NCBI GenBank assembly: GCA_019454045.1
Contig: SKCR01025340.1
Location: forward strand, 124,001-188,000
Source: Zanthoxylum bungeanum
Lineage: Eukaryota > Streptophyta > Magnoliopsida > Sapindales > Rutaceae
DNA length: 64,000 nt
Direction of reading: 5' to 3'
Shown: positions 46,791 through 58,080 of the stretch, one piece after another
How the letters are laid out: each line of letters starts with the position of its first letter
Position numbering within the stretch: the first letter of the stretch is position 1
Translations under genes and position numbers: made by a program
The notes under the pieces: model-generated
Told to the model about the DNA's origin: nothing
Seen by the model: only the letters and a program-made list of their open reading frames with translations
Database searches by the model: none

Positions 46791-48005
46791 AAACTCAAAA
46801 TTTCCCCAAATTCATCCTAAAACTAACACTTCAAAAATCACCACAAGGTCAAACTTCGCCCCCCAATTCTACAAATTCCATCGATCTGGCAGTTTCTAAA
46901 CTCAGAATTCAGCCAGTTATTCACCGCTAAACTTCCAAACTTCACAATCCTCCAATTTCAACAAAATCAACCACAAACTCATTCAAATTTTTTTTATCAC
47001 ACACCTAAATCTATCAAATGCCACAAATACTCCAATTCAACTCTTTGCCCCCACGACTACGAATCAAACTACCAACAATCCAACACTTCGTAATCCAATC
47101 CACAGTCATAATCAACCAAATCACAATTCAATTCTATTTTTCAGTTTACCCAATTACCAAATCAAATTTTTATCAAATCATTACCGTAAAATTAGTTTTG
47201 ATTATGGCAGTGAGGATACGGATTGGTTGTGACTTGGTTGTGGGTTGGTCTAGTGGCTCGGCTTCTGTGACTCTCGGTTTGGGTGTTGGTTGTCTCTCGG
47301 TGGTGAGGTTCACGGCAGATCTGGCTCGGCAAAGGTGGGTTTCTGGTTTCTGGTAGATCTCGTCTTGGGTTTCTGGTGGGGTGGCTGAACGGCAGTGATG
47401 ATGGCTTGGTTTTGACTCGGCGAAGGAAGGCTCGGTCACGGCAAGGGTGGTAATGGTTTCAGTTCAGCTTCGGTCGTGGATTTTGGCGATCTCACGGTGG
47501 CTGGACGGTTTGGTTTGGCGATGGTTGCGGCTGTGGATCTCGGCTGGCGAAGATTTGCTCACAGCAAGGATGGCTCTCGGTGGGTTTGCTTGCGGTGGTT
47601 GTTGATGCGGCTGGTGGATCTCGGTTTGGTTTGTGGTTGAAGTGGCTGTGATGGATCGTTGGGTGGTGGTTGAAGATGAAGAAGATGAAGAGTGAAAGGA
47701 GATACTGCCAGCACCCTGTTTTGTGTCTCTGATTTCGAGTCAGCGTCGCGACGCTGAAATTTTTTTTTTTTTTTTTTTTTGGCAAAACCATGTCTTGCGA
47801 CAGATAAATCCATAAGACTTCTTACTCTCGGCCGTCTTTTCTGGATCAACTTTGTATCTTCGTGTTTTGTCAAATTTTTATTTTGTGAAAATCCCGCTTG
47901 TACTGGCTTGCTTTGTCCTGATAAATTCCATTTTAATTTTTCCTGCAAAACTCACACACAAATTAAAAAGTTCACAAAAAAAAAAAAATAAATAAATAAA
48001 TTACA
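46791..48005. other. Base-skewed, unassigned segment of LOG element 1
   Basis: 47180-47700 is G/T-rich on the plus strand with imperfect repeats (GTGGATCTCGG, GGCTCGG, GGTGGTTG). It is followed by the perfect palindrome CAGCGTCGCGACGCTG (47741-47756) and a T run. Open frames occur on both strands because of the skew; none matches a known protein. Not part of a standard Athila body; it may be captured sequence. Confidence 0.4.
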
Positions 48006-48240
48006 ACAAATTGCATGGGTTGCCTCCCTGCTAGCGCTAAATTTTTCGTCTTCAGCCAGACGTGACTGAAATTTATCTGTTAAGGAGGTTTCAGTGTCGT
48101 TTTGGATGTCCTTAAAGACAATCCCGTGAGCGTTGCTTTTGAATGGTCTCTTCCAACGGTAAAGTGGCAGAAATAATTTTTTCTCATTCAATGCTCGTGC
48201 CACCTTTTTGACTTTTGTTGCTCCAGTGGTTCCTGAAAAG
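48006..48240 (-). pseudogene. Short accessory frame of LOG element 1
   Basis: Open minus frame (ARALNEKKLFLPLYRWKRPF...LAEDEKFSASREATHAI) preceded by a splice-acceptor-like CTTTCTTTTCAG near 48235. The end (SASREATHAI) matches the region just after integrase in LOG element 2 (SARMEATHAI at about 58440-58480), so it probably marks the old pol/3' junction. Function unknown. Confidence 0.45.
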
Positions 48241-48299
48241 AAAGAAATAAATTAGGAGGTCTCGTATGGTGCTTGACTTGGAATGGGAGTTCCATTCTG

Positions 48300-49326
48300 T
48301 CAAGCTTCTGGTTGATATCTTTGATTTGTACTCCCCAAAACAGTGATGTTTCTTCCTGAATGCTCTGGATCTTTATTAAGGTCAGATATTTGCTCTTCTA
48401 TTTGCTCTGCTTCTTGCTCCACCTTTTCTTCACAGATGTATTTTAAAATTTCCATATTCAGTTCTTCATCTGTCATTTGTGAAATACATGTTTCAAAATT
48501 TTCAACCTGAAAAGAAATGTTTGATTTTAGGTCTTCATCCTCTGATCTGGTTGAAATGATTAGCTCAGGTAGATCTTCATCAAACATTTGTGCAATGGAA
48601 TCTCCAAGATCTTCATTTTTAGGATACAGAATTCCATCCTCAATTTTTGATGCAGTTGGTACAAACAGCTTAGTTTCATCCTCGTCAGAATCTGAATAAT
48701 AGAAATCAAATCGAGACTTTGCCGGTTCGGGTTCCTGAACTGATACCTCTGGTTGTTGATACTGCTCAGCCTCCTCATCTGTTAAGGTGTCATTGTGGAT
48801 TTCTGGGTTCTCGAAGGCTTCATCAGTGTCATCTGAAACTGGTTCTTGAGGTATGATGTTCTGGTTTTCTATTAATTGTCTGATCTGATCTGTCATTCTC
48901 TGCATGGATTCTGCGTTACTCTGAATTTGTGCATCAAATCGAGCTTCCTGTTCTTTGAACATGTGAATTAATTGATCTTCCTCGGATGGTTCTGGTTATT
49001 GATAAGGATCGAATGAAGATGGTGGATAAGATGGAAAATGATGGTTCTGTGAAATATGTTGGCTCATCATACCATGAAGGATTCTGATAGTTCTGCCACC
49101 CTGAATTGTAGTTGTACTCGCAAAAATCGCTTGGGTGGTTACCATTACATATGTCACATCTCCACATTGAGTTCTGTTGAACAAAAGTAGTATTACTTGG
49201 TTCTGTCATCCAGTGATAGTCATTGGGTTGTACAACAGGCCTCAGAAAACCGGACTGTTGCTCCCAGATTTGGGGTGTATCTTCTTGTAAAGCTTGTGAT
49301 TTTTCAATCTCCCAGTAGTGTTCCAT
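48300..49326 (-). pseudogene. Partial Gag of LOG element 1
   Basis: Starts at ATG 49326, about 105 nt after the primer site. The first part holds a Cys/His knuckle (CDICNGNHPSDFC, CX2CX3HX4C) and Asn/Tyr-rich sequence as in Athila gag C-terminal regions; the capsid domain is missing. After a frameshift near 48970-49060 comes a coiled-coil segment (FKEQEARFDAQIQSNAESMQ) and a very acidic tail of about 160 residues (DSDEDETKLF, CEEKVEQEAEQIEEQ). No protease follows. Confidence 0.7.
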
Positions 49327-49430
49327 TTTTTAATCACCTGAAAACAAAAAATAAAAATTACAAAATAAAAGAAAGAAAATTAGATATAAGTAAATTAGAT
49401 AGTTTCAAAATTAACAACTCAAGAAATTAA

Positions 49431-49449
49431 GTCCCCGGCAACGGCTCCA
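49431..49449 (-). other. Primer binding site of LOG element 1
   Basis: Minus strand TGGAGCCGTTGCCGGGGAC, one change from the Athila/Tat-type site TGGCGCCGTTGCCGGGGAC found intact at 63869-63887. Six bases from the LTR. Confidence 0.85.
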
Positions 49450-50810
49450 AAAACTTGACCGCGTAAACACACACGTATAACGCAAGCGCACGTATCGTTC
49501 AAGTAGTAATAAAATATCGATCCCACGAGGACTTAATTCCTACTATTGTTATTAATTATTGAATCTATTTATTTACAGATATCTAATTAAATGAAGAAGA
49601 GAATGATTGTTTGATTGGTTGAAAGTGATTTTAAAAAATAAATAAAAAGACAAAAGAAAATACTAAGGAAAATAACAAAAGACACAAAGATCTAGGGTCG
49701 TGAATCATTCTAATATCATTTAAAAGATAAAGTGGTTATTTTATGTTTGTGTAATAAATCAGTTTACTAACCTGGAACACTAAATTATGCAAAAGCCTCT
49801 GTCGATGGTCAGACGCAAATACCCAGTTTAACTCAATTGAACCATATGTCTATGTCAACCAAATTATCTGGATTCATTAAGTTTAAGTTCCAATTATGGC
49901 TACCCCCGCCCGACAGGTATATTCCTATCCTGTAAGGAAATCTATTAAAGGGTTATTTATCCTCAAGGAAGATCGTGGCTATTAAGTCTAAGGCTGAAAC
50001 CTAAAATCCCTATGTCTAGTTCATTTTAGATTTACCATATCAATCTTATTGGTGATCAGACAACAAGAAGCATTAAGCTTAAGATTTAATAAATAAACCT
50101 TTAAATTACCCAAACTATAAAATAACCTCTTATAAACCGGTGATATTAAAATTCATCACAACCCCAGATAACTAACACATAACTAGGACTAGTAAAGACA
50201 TAAAAGTAAAAGACATAAAGTAAAGCTGAAAAGTAAAATACAATAAAATAAAATGCTAAGGTAAAAGGAATTACTTTTACTACTACTAATTTAGATATCT
50301 CCCATAAAATAATATATAAACTTGTGATAAATTAACCAACCGACCAGTCTGGCGGTATCCTGATTAAGTCAAATTAAGTCCAACCAGCCATTAAGGCGGA
50401 ACCAAAATAATTTACCAACCGACCAGTCTGGCGGTATCCGTGATTAGTCAGGTTTAAATCAGATTAAAATTAAATTACCAACCGACCAATATAGCGGTAT
50501 CCCTTATTAAGTCAATATTTTAAATAGTTAATATATTATTTTTAAGGGAGATTAATCTAAATAGCAATAGTAGAAGAATTACCTTTCACCCTAGCTGAGG
50601 AAATTACTTCAACATGGTGAATAGTAAAAACTGTAAAAAATAAAAAGTAAAAATTAAATTACTATTATTACAAAACGTAATTAAAATTATTTACAAAACT
50701 AAAAATAAAACTAAAAAAATAAAAAAATAAAAATTCTAGAGAGAGAAACTTTCTCTTTAGAGAGAATTCAAGAGAGAGAGAGGTGTGTTGAAATCTGAAA
50801 TTTCGCGCTG

Positions 50811-50820
50811 AATTTATAGG
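50811..50820 (-). promoter_or_regulatory. TATA box, 5' LTR of LOG element 1
   Basis: Same CCTATAAATT as in the other LTR, with the CT-rich leader downstream. In the 5' LTR it is the functional promoter position. Confidence 0.65.
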
Positions 50821-50885
50821 CAAAAATTTCACTGTTCGCGCGTCGCGACGCCAAGGACCTCAGCGTCGCGACACTGGATTTGTCG

Positions 50886-51360
50886 ACGTGGCACGATGAG
50901 AAGGCGACACGTAACAAGGCGGCTGACTGTTCAAAGCGACACGTGTCATGGCGGCTAAGACTCAATTATTATGATGACGTCATTGATGACGTCATGCTGA
51001 CGTGGCGCTGACGTGGCGATGACATGGCGCTGGCGTGTGTTGCAATTGTCGGCACAATAGGATTTTGACACGTGGCGACACGTGTCACGCTGTGATTGGC
51101 TGATGCTGACGTGGCATGTTGACTTCGTTGACCTTGTGACGTGGCTGATGACAAGGCGTGACACATGGCGAAGTTGACTCGTTGACCGCTGACATGGCTG
51201 ATGATGAGGCGACACGTGTCAAGTCTGAGTGTCGGCAGCATATGATGTTGACACGTGGCATGGCGCACGTTAGCCGATTGGTTGTGATGGTGACACGTGG
51301 CACGGCGCATTTTAGCAAAGTCAAACTTCTCAAATCCTGATCAGTTGACCAGGCGCACGT
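50886..51360 (-). promoter_or_regulatory. ACGT-core cluster, 5' LTR of LOG element 1
   Basis: Same 16 ACGT cores as at 43506-43980; the two copies differ by very few bases over this stretch. It lies upstream of the TATA box in the transcribing LTR. Confidence 0.75.
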
Positions 51361-51605
51361 TAGCTGATTCGGCGCATGCTGGGCGTCGCGACGCGGAAGG
51401 TCTGGGCGGCGCGACGCTGGAAATTACCAAAATGCCTTTTTTCGCCAATTTTCACTGTTTTGCTCCAAATCACCTCCAGAATGTCCTAAAACTTTATTTA
51501 TACAAAAATAACACAAATCACATCAAAACATTCACAAAACTCAAGAAACTATACAAAATATTAGATTAAATGAGTGGGAAATAGTGATATAAATACCACT
51601 CATCA

Positions 51606-53943
51606 GTAGTTGTAAAAACATCCTCCAAAGGTTTCCGTTTAAGGAAAGCGGTTTTGACGTCCAGCTGCCATATTTCATAAATGAAACATGGAGCTGTTGC
51701 AAGCATTATTCGAATGGATTTAATCATGGCAATGGGTAAAAAGTTTCGTCGTAATTGACATTATGTTGATGACGATACCCTTTCGCTACAAGCCTAGTTT
51801 TGTACGTTTATATGTTGACATCCATGTATGTCTTCCTTGAAGACTCATTTGCAACCAATAGGCACAATGCCTTCTGGTATATCAACCAATATCCAAACTT
51901 GGTTGTATATATAGAATCCATTTGGACTTCAGGGCACTTTGCCATAAAAGGAGTCAATATCTTATATCACATCCTCATACGTAGTCGGTCTAACTTCCTC
52001 AATAGGATTAACATCTACATGAGGTGAGATCATAAACCCATACCTCCCAGGTTGTTTTCTGACTCTCTCCGACCTACGCAGTTCTTGTATATTCGAAGAT
52101 TGTGGTACAGTTTCATCCCAGATGAACTGTTTGTGTTCCGTGAGGACTCGGTGCCTGGAACAGTATTACTCCGATTTTCATCGACTTTTACTTTCCTCCC
52201 ACTTACACTGCATATAGGAATTCTTCTTAGGAAAACCGCATGGAGAGCAACAATTACATTGTTATTTTGTGAGTTGTATAAGTACTATACTTTGGTTTCC
52301 CTAGGATAACCAATTATAAATAGGCACTTATTCGATTTGGGTTCAAGTTCGGTACTATCTAAACGTTCAGTATCCCAAAATCTTCAGGAATGAGAAACCC
52401 GGTTTCTTTCTTGTCCATGTCTAATGTAGAGTCTGTCCAACAGACTTTGACGAAACCTTATTCAAAATAAGTATTGCATTGTTTAATGTGTATCCTCAGA
52501 AGGATATTGGTAGCTCAGAGCGACTCATCATTAACCTTACTATGTCCAACAAAGTTTGGTTTCTTTGTTCGGACACACCACTTAATTGAGTTATTCCGAG
52601 AGGAGTCCACTATGAAAGAATACCATACTCTTTCAAATAATCGAGAAACTTATTGCTTAAGTATTTCCACCACGGTCCAATCGTGATGTTTTAATACTTT
52701 TTCCGGTCTGTTTTTCTACTTCGTGTCGAAACTCATTGAATTACTCAAAAGTTTCTGACTTGTGTTTCATAAGATACACATAACCATAACGCGATGCCAC
52801 ATCTGTAAAGGTTACGAAGTATTCATATCCACGTCTAGCCTAGCTAGACATGGGCCCACTTACGTCACTATGAACGAGGGCTAACAGATCGGTGGCACTT
52901 GTACTTTTACCAAGTAAAAGGTGTTTTAGGCATTTTGCCTAATAAACTAGATTCGTAGACATCATTAGAATTAGAATCAAATCCGTCCTAGTATCCAATC
53001 TTCGAAAGTGTGGATATACGAGTCCTGTTAATGTGTCCCAGACAACAATGCCATAAATAAGTCTCATCTGATTAATTCAGTTTGAGCTATTTGTTTGTCA
53101 TGTTATATGTTTGAGATTCATTTATATTCTAAATATAAATACTATTATTCACATCTAATGTGCTTATCTCAATATCATCTTTATAAACAAAACACTTAGT
53201 GTTCTAGAATATAAAGGTATACTCGCAACGGGTTAAACTAGATACAGAGATAATGTTCCTAGTCAAACTAGATACATTATAACAGTTTCCTAATTTAAGT
53301 ACATGCCCAAAGGGTAGTTCCAAAAATTAGGTTCCCACAGTCAAAACAACGACTCTCATCCCGTTTCTGACTCGCAGGTCGATCTCATTTGAAGCCAGTA
53401 TCATGATCAGCAGATCCCGCACATCAGTACATATCTACGTACCACATCCAGTATAAAATCCAATTTTAAAATCAGTAGTGGATACGTTTATTACAATAAC
53501 AAACATATCTGACGTCGAAGCCTTGCCCCACCCTTATTTCCTTCATGGATGCCTTGTCCACACGACAGTCACGCTTCCAGTGACCCCCGTTTACCACAGT
53601 TTAGGCAGAAATCTTGGGATATGTCTTTTGTCTTCCCAGAATACTGTAATGATTTTGCCTTTGCCCCTTTTAGAAGCTCTGGCTCTGCCTTCTTGAGCAT
53701 AGCCATCAACTCTCCAAGAGTTTTCTCTTGGTTCATAGTGAACCCGCCTCAGCATTCGGGCAGAGACTGTAAGATAAAATCTTTGGAAGTCTCGACCTCA
53801 TAGGTAATGCCCAGCTAACCTAGCTGTTCGATGTCAGCAATCATATGCGACACATAGTGTTCGATAGACGTACCTTCTGACATACGCGAGCGAAAGAGAT
53901 TCTTTTGCAATTTGTAATTCTAGGATCTAAGGTTAGATCTATG
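51606..53943 (-). pseudogene. Copia 2: Gag, integrase and 5' part of RT
   Basis: Resumes copia 2 after the Athila insertion. 51618-51665 reads WQLDVKTAFLKRKPLEDV (RT). Around 52750-52890 is the integrase core start (SDVSGPM, YEYFVTFTDVASRYGYV). Around 53565-53620 is a gag zinc knuckle split by a 1-base shift (CLNCGKRG then GHWKRDC). Frameshifts throughout. It is cut at 53943 by LOG element 2; gag N-terminus and 5' LTR lie outside the window. Confidence 0.75.
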
Positions 53944-54593
53944 TGACCGCGTAAACACACGCGTATAACGCAAGCGCACGTATCGTTCAAGTAGTATAAA
54001 AAGTATCGATCCCACGAGGACTAATACCTAAGCTATTAATTTTATGAGGTCAAATGATTACTAGTATCTAACAGGTTGTTTGATTGATTTGAAATGGTGA
54101 AGATTCTAAATTTAAAAACAAGTAAATAAAATTGCTTGAAAGTAGGTTTGAGAAAATTCAATATTAAAAACTATTTACGGTTGTGAATCTTTCCAATATT
54201 ATTTAAAGATGAAGTGGTTATCTTATAGTCGGGTAAAATATTGATTTATTAACCTGGAACACTAAATTATGTAAAAGCCTCTTCCGATGGTCAACTACAA
54301 ATATCCAGTATAACCCAATTGAACCATATGTCTATGTCAACCAAATTACCTAGATTCATTAAGATTAAGTTCCAATTATGGCTACCCTCCTCCAACAGGT
54401 ATATTCCTATCCTGTAAGGAAATCTATTAAAGGGTTATCTATCCTCAAGGAAGATCCTGGGCTATTGAGTCTAAGGTCTTAAACCTAAAATCCCTATGTC
54501 TAGTTCATTTTAAGTTTACCTAATCAATTTTATTAGTGGCCAGTTAATAAAAAGCATTAAGATTAAGACTCAATAAATAAATCTTTATATTAC
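53944..54593 (-). repeat. Partial 3' LTR of LOG element 2
   Basis: 650 bp matching the plus-sense start of the LOG element 1 LTR with moderate divergence. It stops at 54593 where TGTAGGCATTGC begins. Confidence 0.85.
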
Positions 54594-56831
54594 TGTAGGC
54601 ATTGCATTTTTGCATATCAGCCCGATGATGAGTCTCGTATGGAGACACTACCTCTTTAGTTGTGAAAGCCGCGAGAAATGGACGTTGGAAGGGTAAAGTT
54701 GGAAATTAGTATTTTGTCAGATTTAACTCGCTTGTTTCGCTTCGGGTTCGCTTGTTGGACCTCTGTTTTAAAACACACCAAACCCATTAAATCACAAATT
54801 AAATAATTAAAACATTTAAAATACATGTCACTAATTAAATTAAAACCAATTAAATTAAATCACATTCACCAATTAAATTAAACTTGAATTTAAATTAAAA
54901 TCTAATTAAATTAAAATTCCTAATTTAAATAAAACACATTTCTAATTTAATTAAATCACCTACCAATTTAAATAAATCATATCCTTAACTAAAAAGAATA
55001 AATCAAATCACTTCCCTTAATTAAAAGATTTCCTTATCACATACTAAATTAAAAGATATCCCCAAATAATACACAAATCCTATTCCTTCCCCAACAAGGT
55101 AAATCCCCTCCCTTGGCCTATAAAAAGAACCCTTAACCCACACATCCAAACCCTGGCTGGCTGGCAAAGACTCACAAAAAATAAAACGGAAAGAAAACAC
55201 CACTGCTCTCACGCCCTTGCCCTCACACCACACGGCCGAGCCCACAAACTCTCGCCTCAATACCTCACGCCAATCGCCTCAATACCTCACGCCAATTGCC
55301 ACCTTGCCTCACGCCAATTGCCACATTGCCTCACGCATCAACACAACACTCACGTTGCCCTCATCTAACGCCACGCCCACTAGCCACAAAACAATCAACG
55401 CCACATAGCCCTGCCTCAGCTCACATAACCAACACATCACTCACGTAACCCTCGCCCTGCACGCTCAAAAACCATGCACACAACGCCACACATTAGCCCT
55501 GCCACACAGCCTCATCAAGCCCACGATCCCCACGCTCACACACCTCACCGATTCAGCCCATCACGCCATCAACAGCCCCTTAGCCACCTATTGCCTTCAG
55601 CGCCTAAACAGACCACACCAAGCAACCATATCTTGCCTTCATTCATAAGCCCCTATCCCACATCGCCTAGCCTTCAACAGCCACGCCATTATCCCTCAAA
55701 TCAGCCCCTTTTGCTTCACGCTAGTTCACCAACAAAACCAGCCCAGTTCACACCTATATACCTCCCGAATTAACCCCAAAACTGCACCAAAACTCCCCAG
55801 AAAACTGCCCTAAAACCACCCTAAAACTACAGTAAAAAACTGCACAAAGTTTCCCTAAAACCGCAAGCCAATTAGCCTTCCAAATCGCCCAAAACAGTCC
55901 CCTAAATAAACAAAACAGTGACCTGAAATACAACATAAAACAGCAGCAAAACGGAGTAAAAAACAGCAGCCCGAACAGAAAAACAGCGAGGAAAGACGTT
56001 GAGTTGGTGAACCAAAAGAGTATCGGATCATTCACCCTTCCAACGGACGTGTAACGCCCCTTTCTTGAGACGACAAAAGAGGTTAGAACTGATGGCACCC
56101 TTTTATTTATATCTTTCATTTTATTTTATTTATCTTTGAAATACTATTGCATGAGAGTCGTTTGAGGCATGATGTGATTGTTGGATGAGCGGGATATGTG
56201 TCCCCTTTTGTGGTATATCGGATGGAAACCCGGACTTAAATTCCATAGCCGATTCCGAATGGACAGTAGTATGGTCTGCACTCGGGATACAATGCCACGT
56301 ACCACTTAAGATGCACGTATCTCGTCTCATCCAAATTTGTATTTGAGCATGTCATAGTTATAGGCCGTTTATTTATTATTTTAAGCATGAGTGAATTTAG
56401 TCTTGTTATTTAATTTTCAAAGCATGATTGTGTTATTTAGGCATGTTGTTTCTTCATTCTTTATGCATGATGTTTCGTTTAGTTTATTTTTATGTTTAAT
56501 TAGTTATTTGTTTACTTTGGTTTAATGGTTCAATATGCTCGTTGTGTTATATTGCGTGGAGTTATTTGGATGAAAGCATGTTAGATCTAAATACCCTTGA
56601 GCATGAATGTTGAATAGATTCGGTTAGTTTATTGCACAAATCATATCATCACAAGTGACATAAGTAAGGGACCAATCCGAACCCAACGGTTTGAGGTCTT
56701 CCCTTGCGAGGGGTGAGTACGGCCTTAAATCTTTATCCCGGTTCACACCGGGTGGCGACTCCATGATATTTCATACTTCCCAACTAGGCCGCGAGCCTGG
56801 AACAGCGTCGCCCAGGTTCTGTTGTCCTACA
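54594..56831 (+). repeat. LTR of a third retroelement family, plus orientation
   Basis: 2238 bp with inverted ends TGTAGG and CCTACA. TATA-like CTATAAAAAG at 55118. Downstream, about 55190-55990 is strongly C/A-rich and G-poor with repeats of CTCACGCCAATTGCC. Followed by its own primer site. Only this LTR and about 136 bp of interior are present. Confidence 0.8.
55118..55127 (+). promoter_or_regulatory. Candidate TATA box in the third-family LTR
   Basis: CTATAAAAAG, about 30 bp before CCCACACATCC, where the C/A-rich leader begins. Plus strand, agreeing with the primer site orientation. Confidence 0.55.
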
Positions 56832-56834
56832 GTC

Positions 56835-56852
56835 TGGCGACTCCACTGGGGA
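56835..56852 (+). other. Primer binding site of the third-family element
   Basis: TGGCGACTCCACTGGGGA, three bases after the LTR end. A different tRNA type from the Athila and copia sites in this window; similar TGGCGACTC-type sites occur in plant Ty3 elements. Confidence 0.75.
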
Positions 56853-56967
56853 TTTATAGAGAATTGGCCCCGAAATCATGTCTTGTGATGTGTATAATTT
56901 GTGCTTTAATTAATCGTTTCTATAGTGAGTTGAAAAGGGTGTAATCAAAGGCATTGTTAAGGCTAGG
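56853..56967 (+). other. Interior stub of the third-family element
   Basis: About 115 bp of leader ending abruptly at the LOG copy 2 junction near 56967 (shared bases resume at TTTATCTTTGAAAGG). A deletion joined this stub to the LOG gene. Confidence 0.6.
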
Positions 56968-57567
56968 TAATTTATCTTTGAAAGGATAGGATCAACTTGT
57001 GGTTCATAGGCTAAAAGTTGGTCAATTAGATCCGGAGCAGTTCTGGCAGTAAAGAGTAGTTCTTTCAAAGGTTTTGACACGAACCCATTTCTCCGGACCT
57101 CATCAAGAAACACACAAAGAAAATCATAAATTCCTTCAACGTTGTACAGTCCAAGCGGTTTCTGGTGTATGTTCAGGTTCGCCCAAGATAGCACTATAAA
57201 AATTTCCTCCAATGTGCCCAAGCCACCTGAAAAAAGTAATAAAAGCATCAAAACGATTAATCATTTCTATCAGTCGTTCAGACATACCTGGCACGATCAG
57301 TTCTTCTCCGTTTGATGGTTCAATAAGATTTGCCTCTGCCAAGGGTTTTTGGATGATTCCCAAAATGTGACTGCCTCCTTCCTGTATAACTTTTGAAACG
57401 ATCCCCATAAGTCCAAGATTGCCTCCGCCATATACTAAGTGCATATTCCTTGCAACTAAGACTCGACCCAATTCCTGTGCTGCCTCTACGTATTGTGGCT
57501 TAACACCAACACTACTACCGCAAAACACACAGATGTTTTCAACTCGTCTTCTTGAAGTGGCTTCCAT
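56968..57567 (-). pseudogene. LOG: LOG-like cytokinin-activating enzyme carried by LOG element 2
   Basis: Homologue of the gene at 45545-46197, same ATG context (MEATSRRRVENICVFCG). Patches in order: ICVFCGSSVGVKPQY, YGGGNLGLMG, PGMSER, then a 1-base insertion near 57229-57235 just before the active-site signature. In the shifted frame the gene continues (GGLGTLEE, SWANLNIHQKPLGL, LLFTARTAPDLIDQL) to SKI, where the third-family stub begins, so about 20 C-terminal residues are lost. The Trp codon is intact here and the 1-base deletion of copy 1 is absent, so the two copies decayed independently. Confidence 0.9.
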
Positions 57568-57618
57568 GTTTTACTCTGGATGTCTTCAAAAGTGCAATGA
57601 TGAGTTGAATTTATAACA

Positions 57619-57630
57619 CCTGAAAAAGGG
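57619..57630 (-). other. Candidate splice acceptor before LOG copy 2
   Basis: Minus strand CCCTTTTTCAGG, about 50 nt before the LOG ATG. Conserved in position and sequence with 46270-46280. Confidence 0.5.
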
Positions 57631-58080
57631 TGAGTAAAATAATAGCACTAGTACCTGCCAAATGACAATTATTAGTTAAACAGTAAAATAAATCGTGATA
57701 GTCAAAAAGGTCTGGATCCTGTCGAAGAAAATAAAAGAAAACAACAAAACAAATTACAATTATTAGGAAAAGACAAAGAGATATAATATTTACAAGAAAA
57801 GTAGCGGCTTGATTGACGTCTATGCGTCAGGGACAAGCTTCCCATCCAATTTTATTATAAATTGGCAAACAGGGTCTTTTTTAGTCAGATTCTCAAGACT
57901 TAACTGTTGTCTTTCTTTTTGAAATTGTGTATGTAATTTGAAAGGCTATGTGAACATATCCACTGGGATGCGTCTCAAGAGTCGAAGATATATCATCTAA
58001 AGACTCCTTACTCAAGCCATCCCTAATGAATTTAATTTTATCTTCGCGATTATCAGACACCATTCCTAAAGAACGAAAAC
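57631..58080 (-). other. Spacer between accessory frame and LOG in LOG element 2
   Basis: No gene. Phrases near 57885-58040 (TCTCAAGACTTAA, GATGCGTCTCAAGA, TACTCAAGCCATC) match 46465-46520 of LOG element 1, confirming that the two elements share this region. Confidence 0.6.

Larger units (their letters stand above)
42069..51605 (-). mobile_element. Athila-type Ty3 element carrying LOG, non-autonomous
   Basis: 9537 bp with two nearly identical LTRs (42069-44226 and 49456-51605) and target duplication GTAGT, so a recent insertion. Minus orientation from primer site and polypurine tract. The interior (44227-49455) has a partial gag, no protease, RT, RNase H or integrase, and a LOG-derived gene near its 3' end. 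Pol would have to come from a relative such as the element at 53944-64000. Confidence 0.88.
49456..51605 (-). repeat. 5' LTR of LOG element 1
   Basis: 2150 bp, over 98 % identical by eye to 42069-44226, differing by short indels and few substitutions. This is the copy that would drive transcription of the element. Confidence 0.9.

Noticed and set aside
47018..47439. Open frames of 112 and 88 codons on opposite strands
   Set aside because: Both come from the base-skewed repeat segment of LOG element 1; no recognisable motif.
55217..55773. His/Pro/Thr-rich plus-strand frames of 63 and 99 codons
   Set aside because: They follow from the G-poor C/A-rich LTR leader, where stops are rare.
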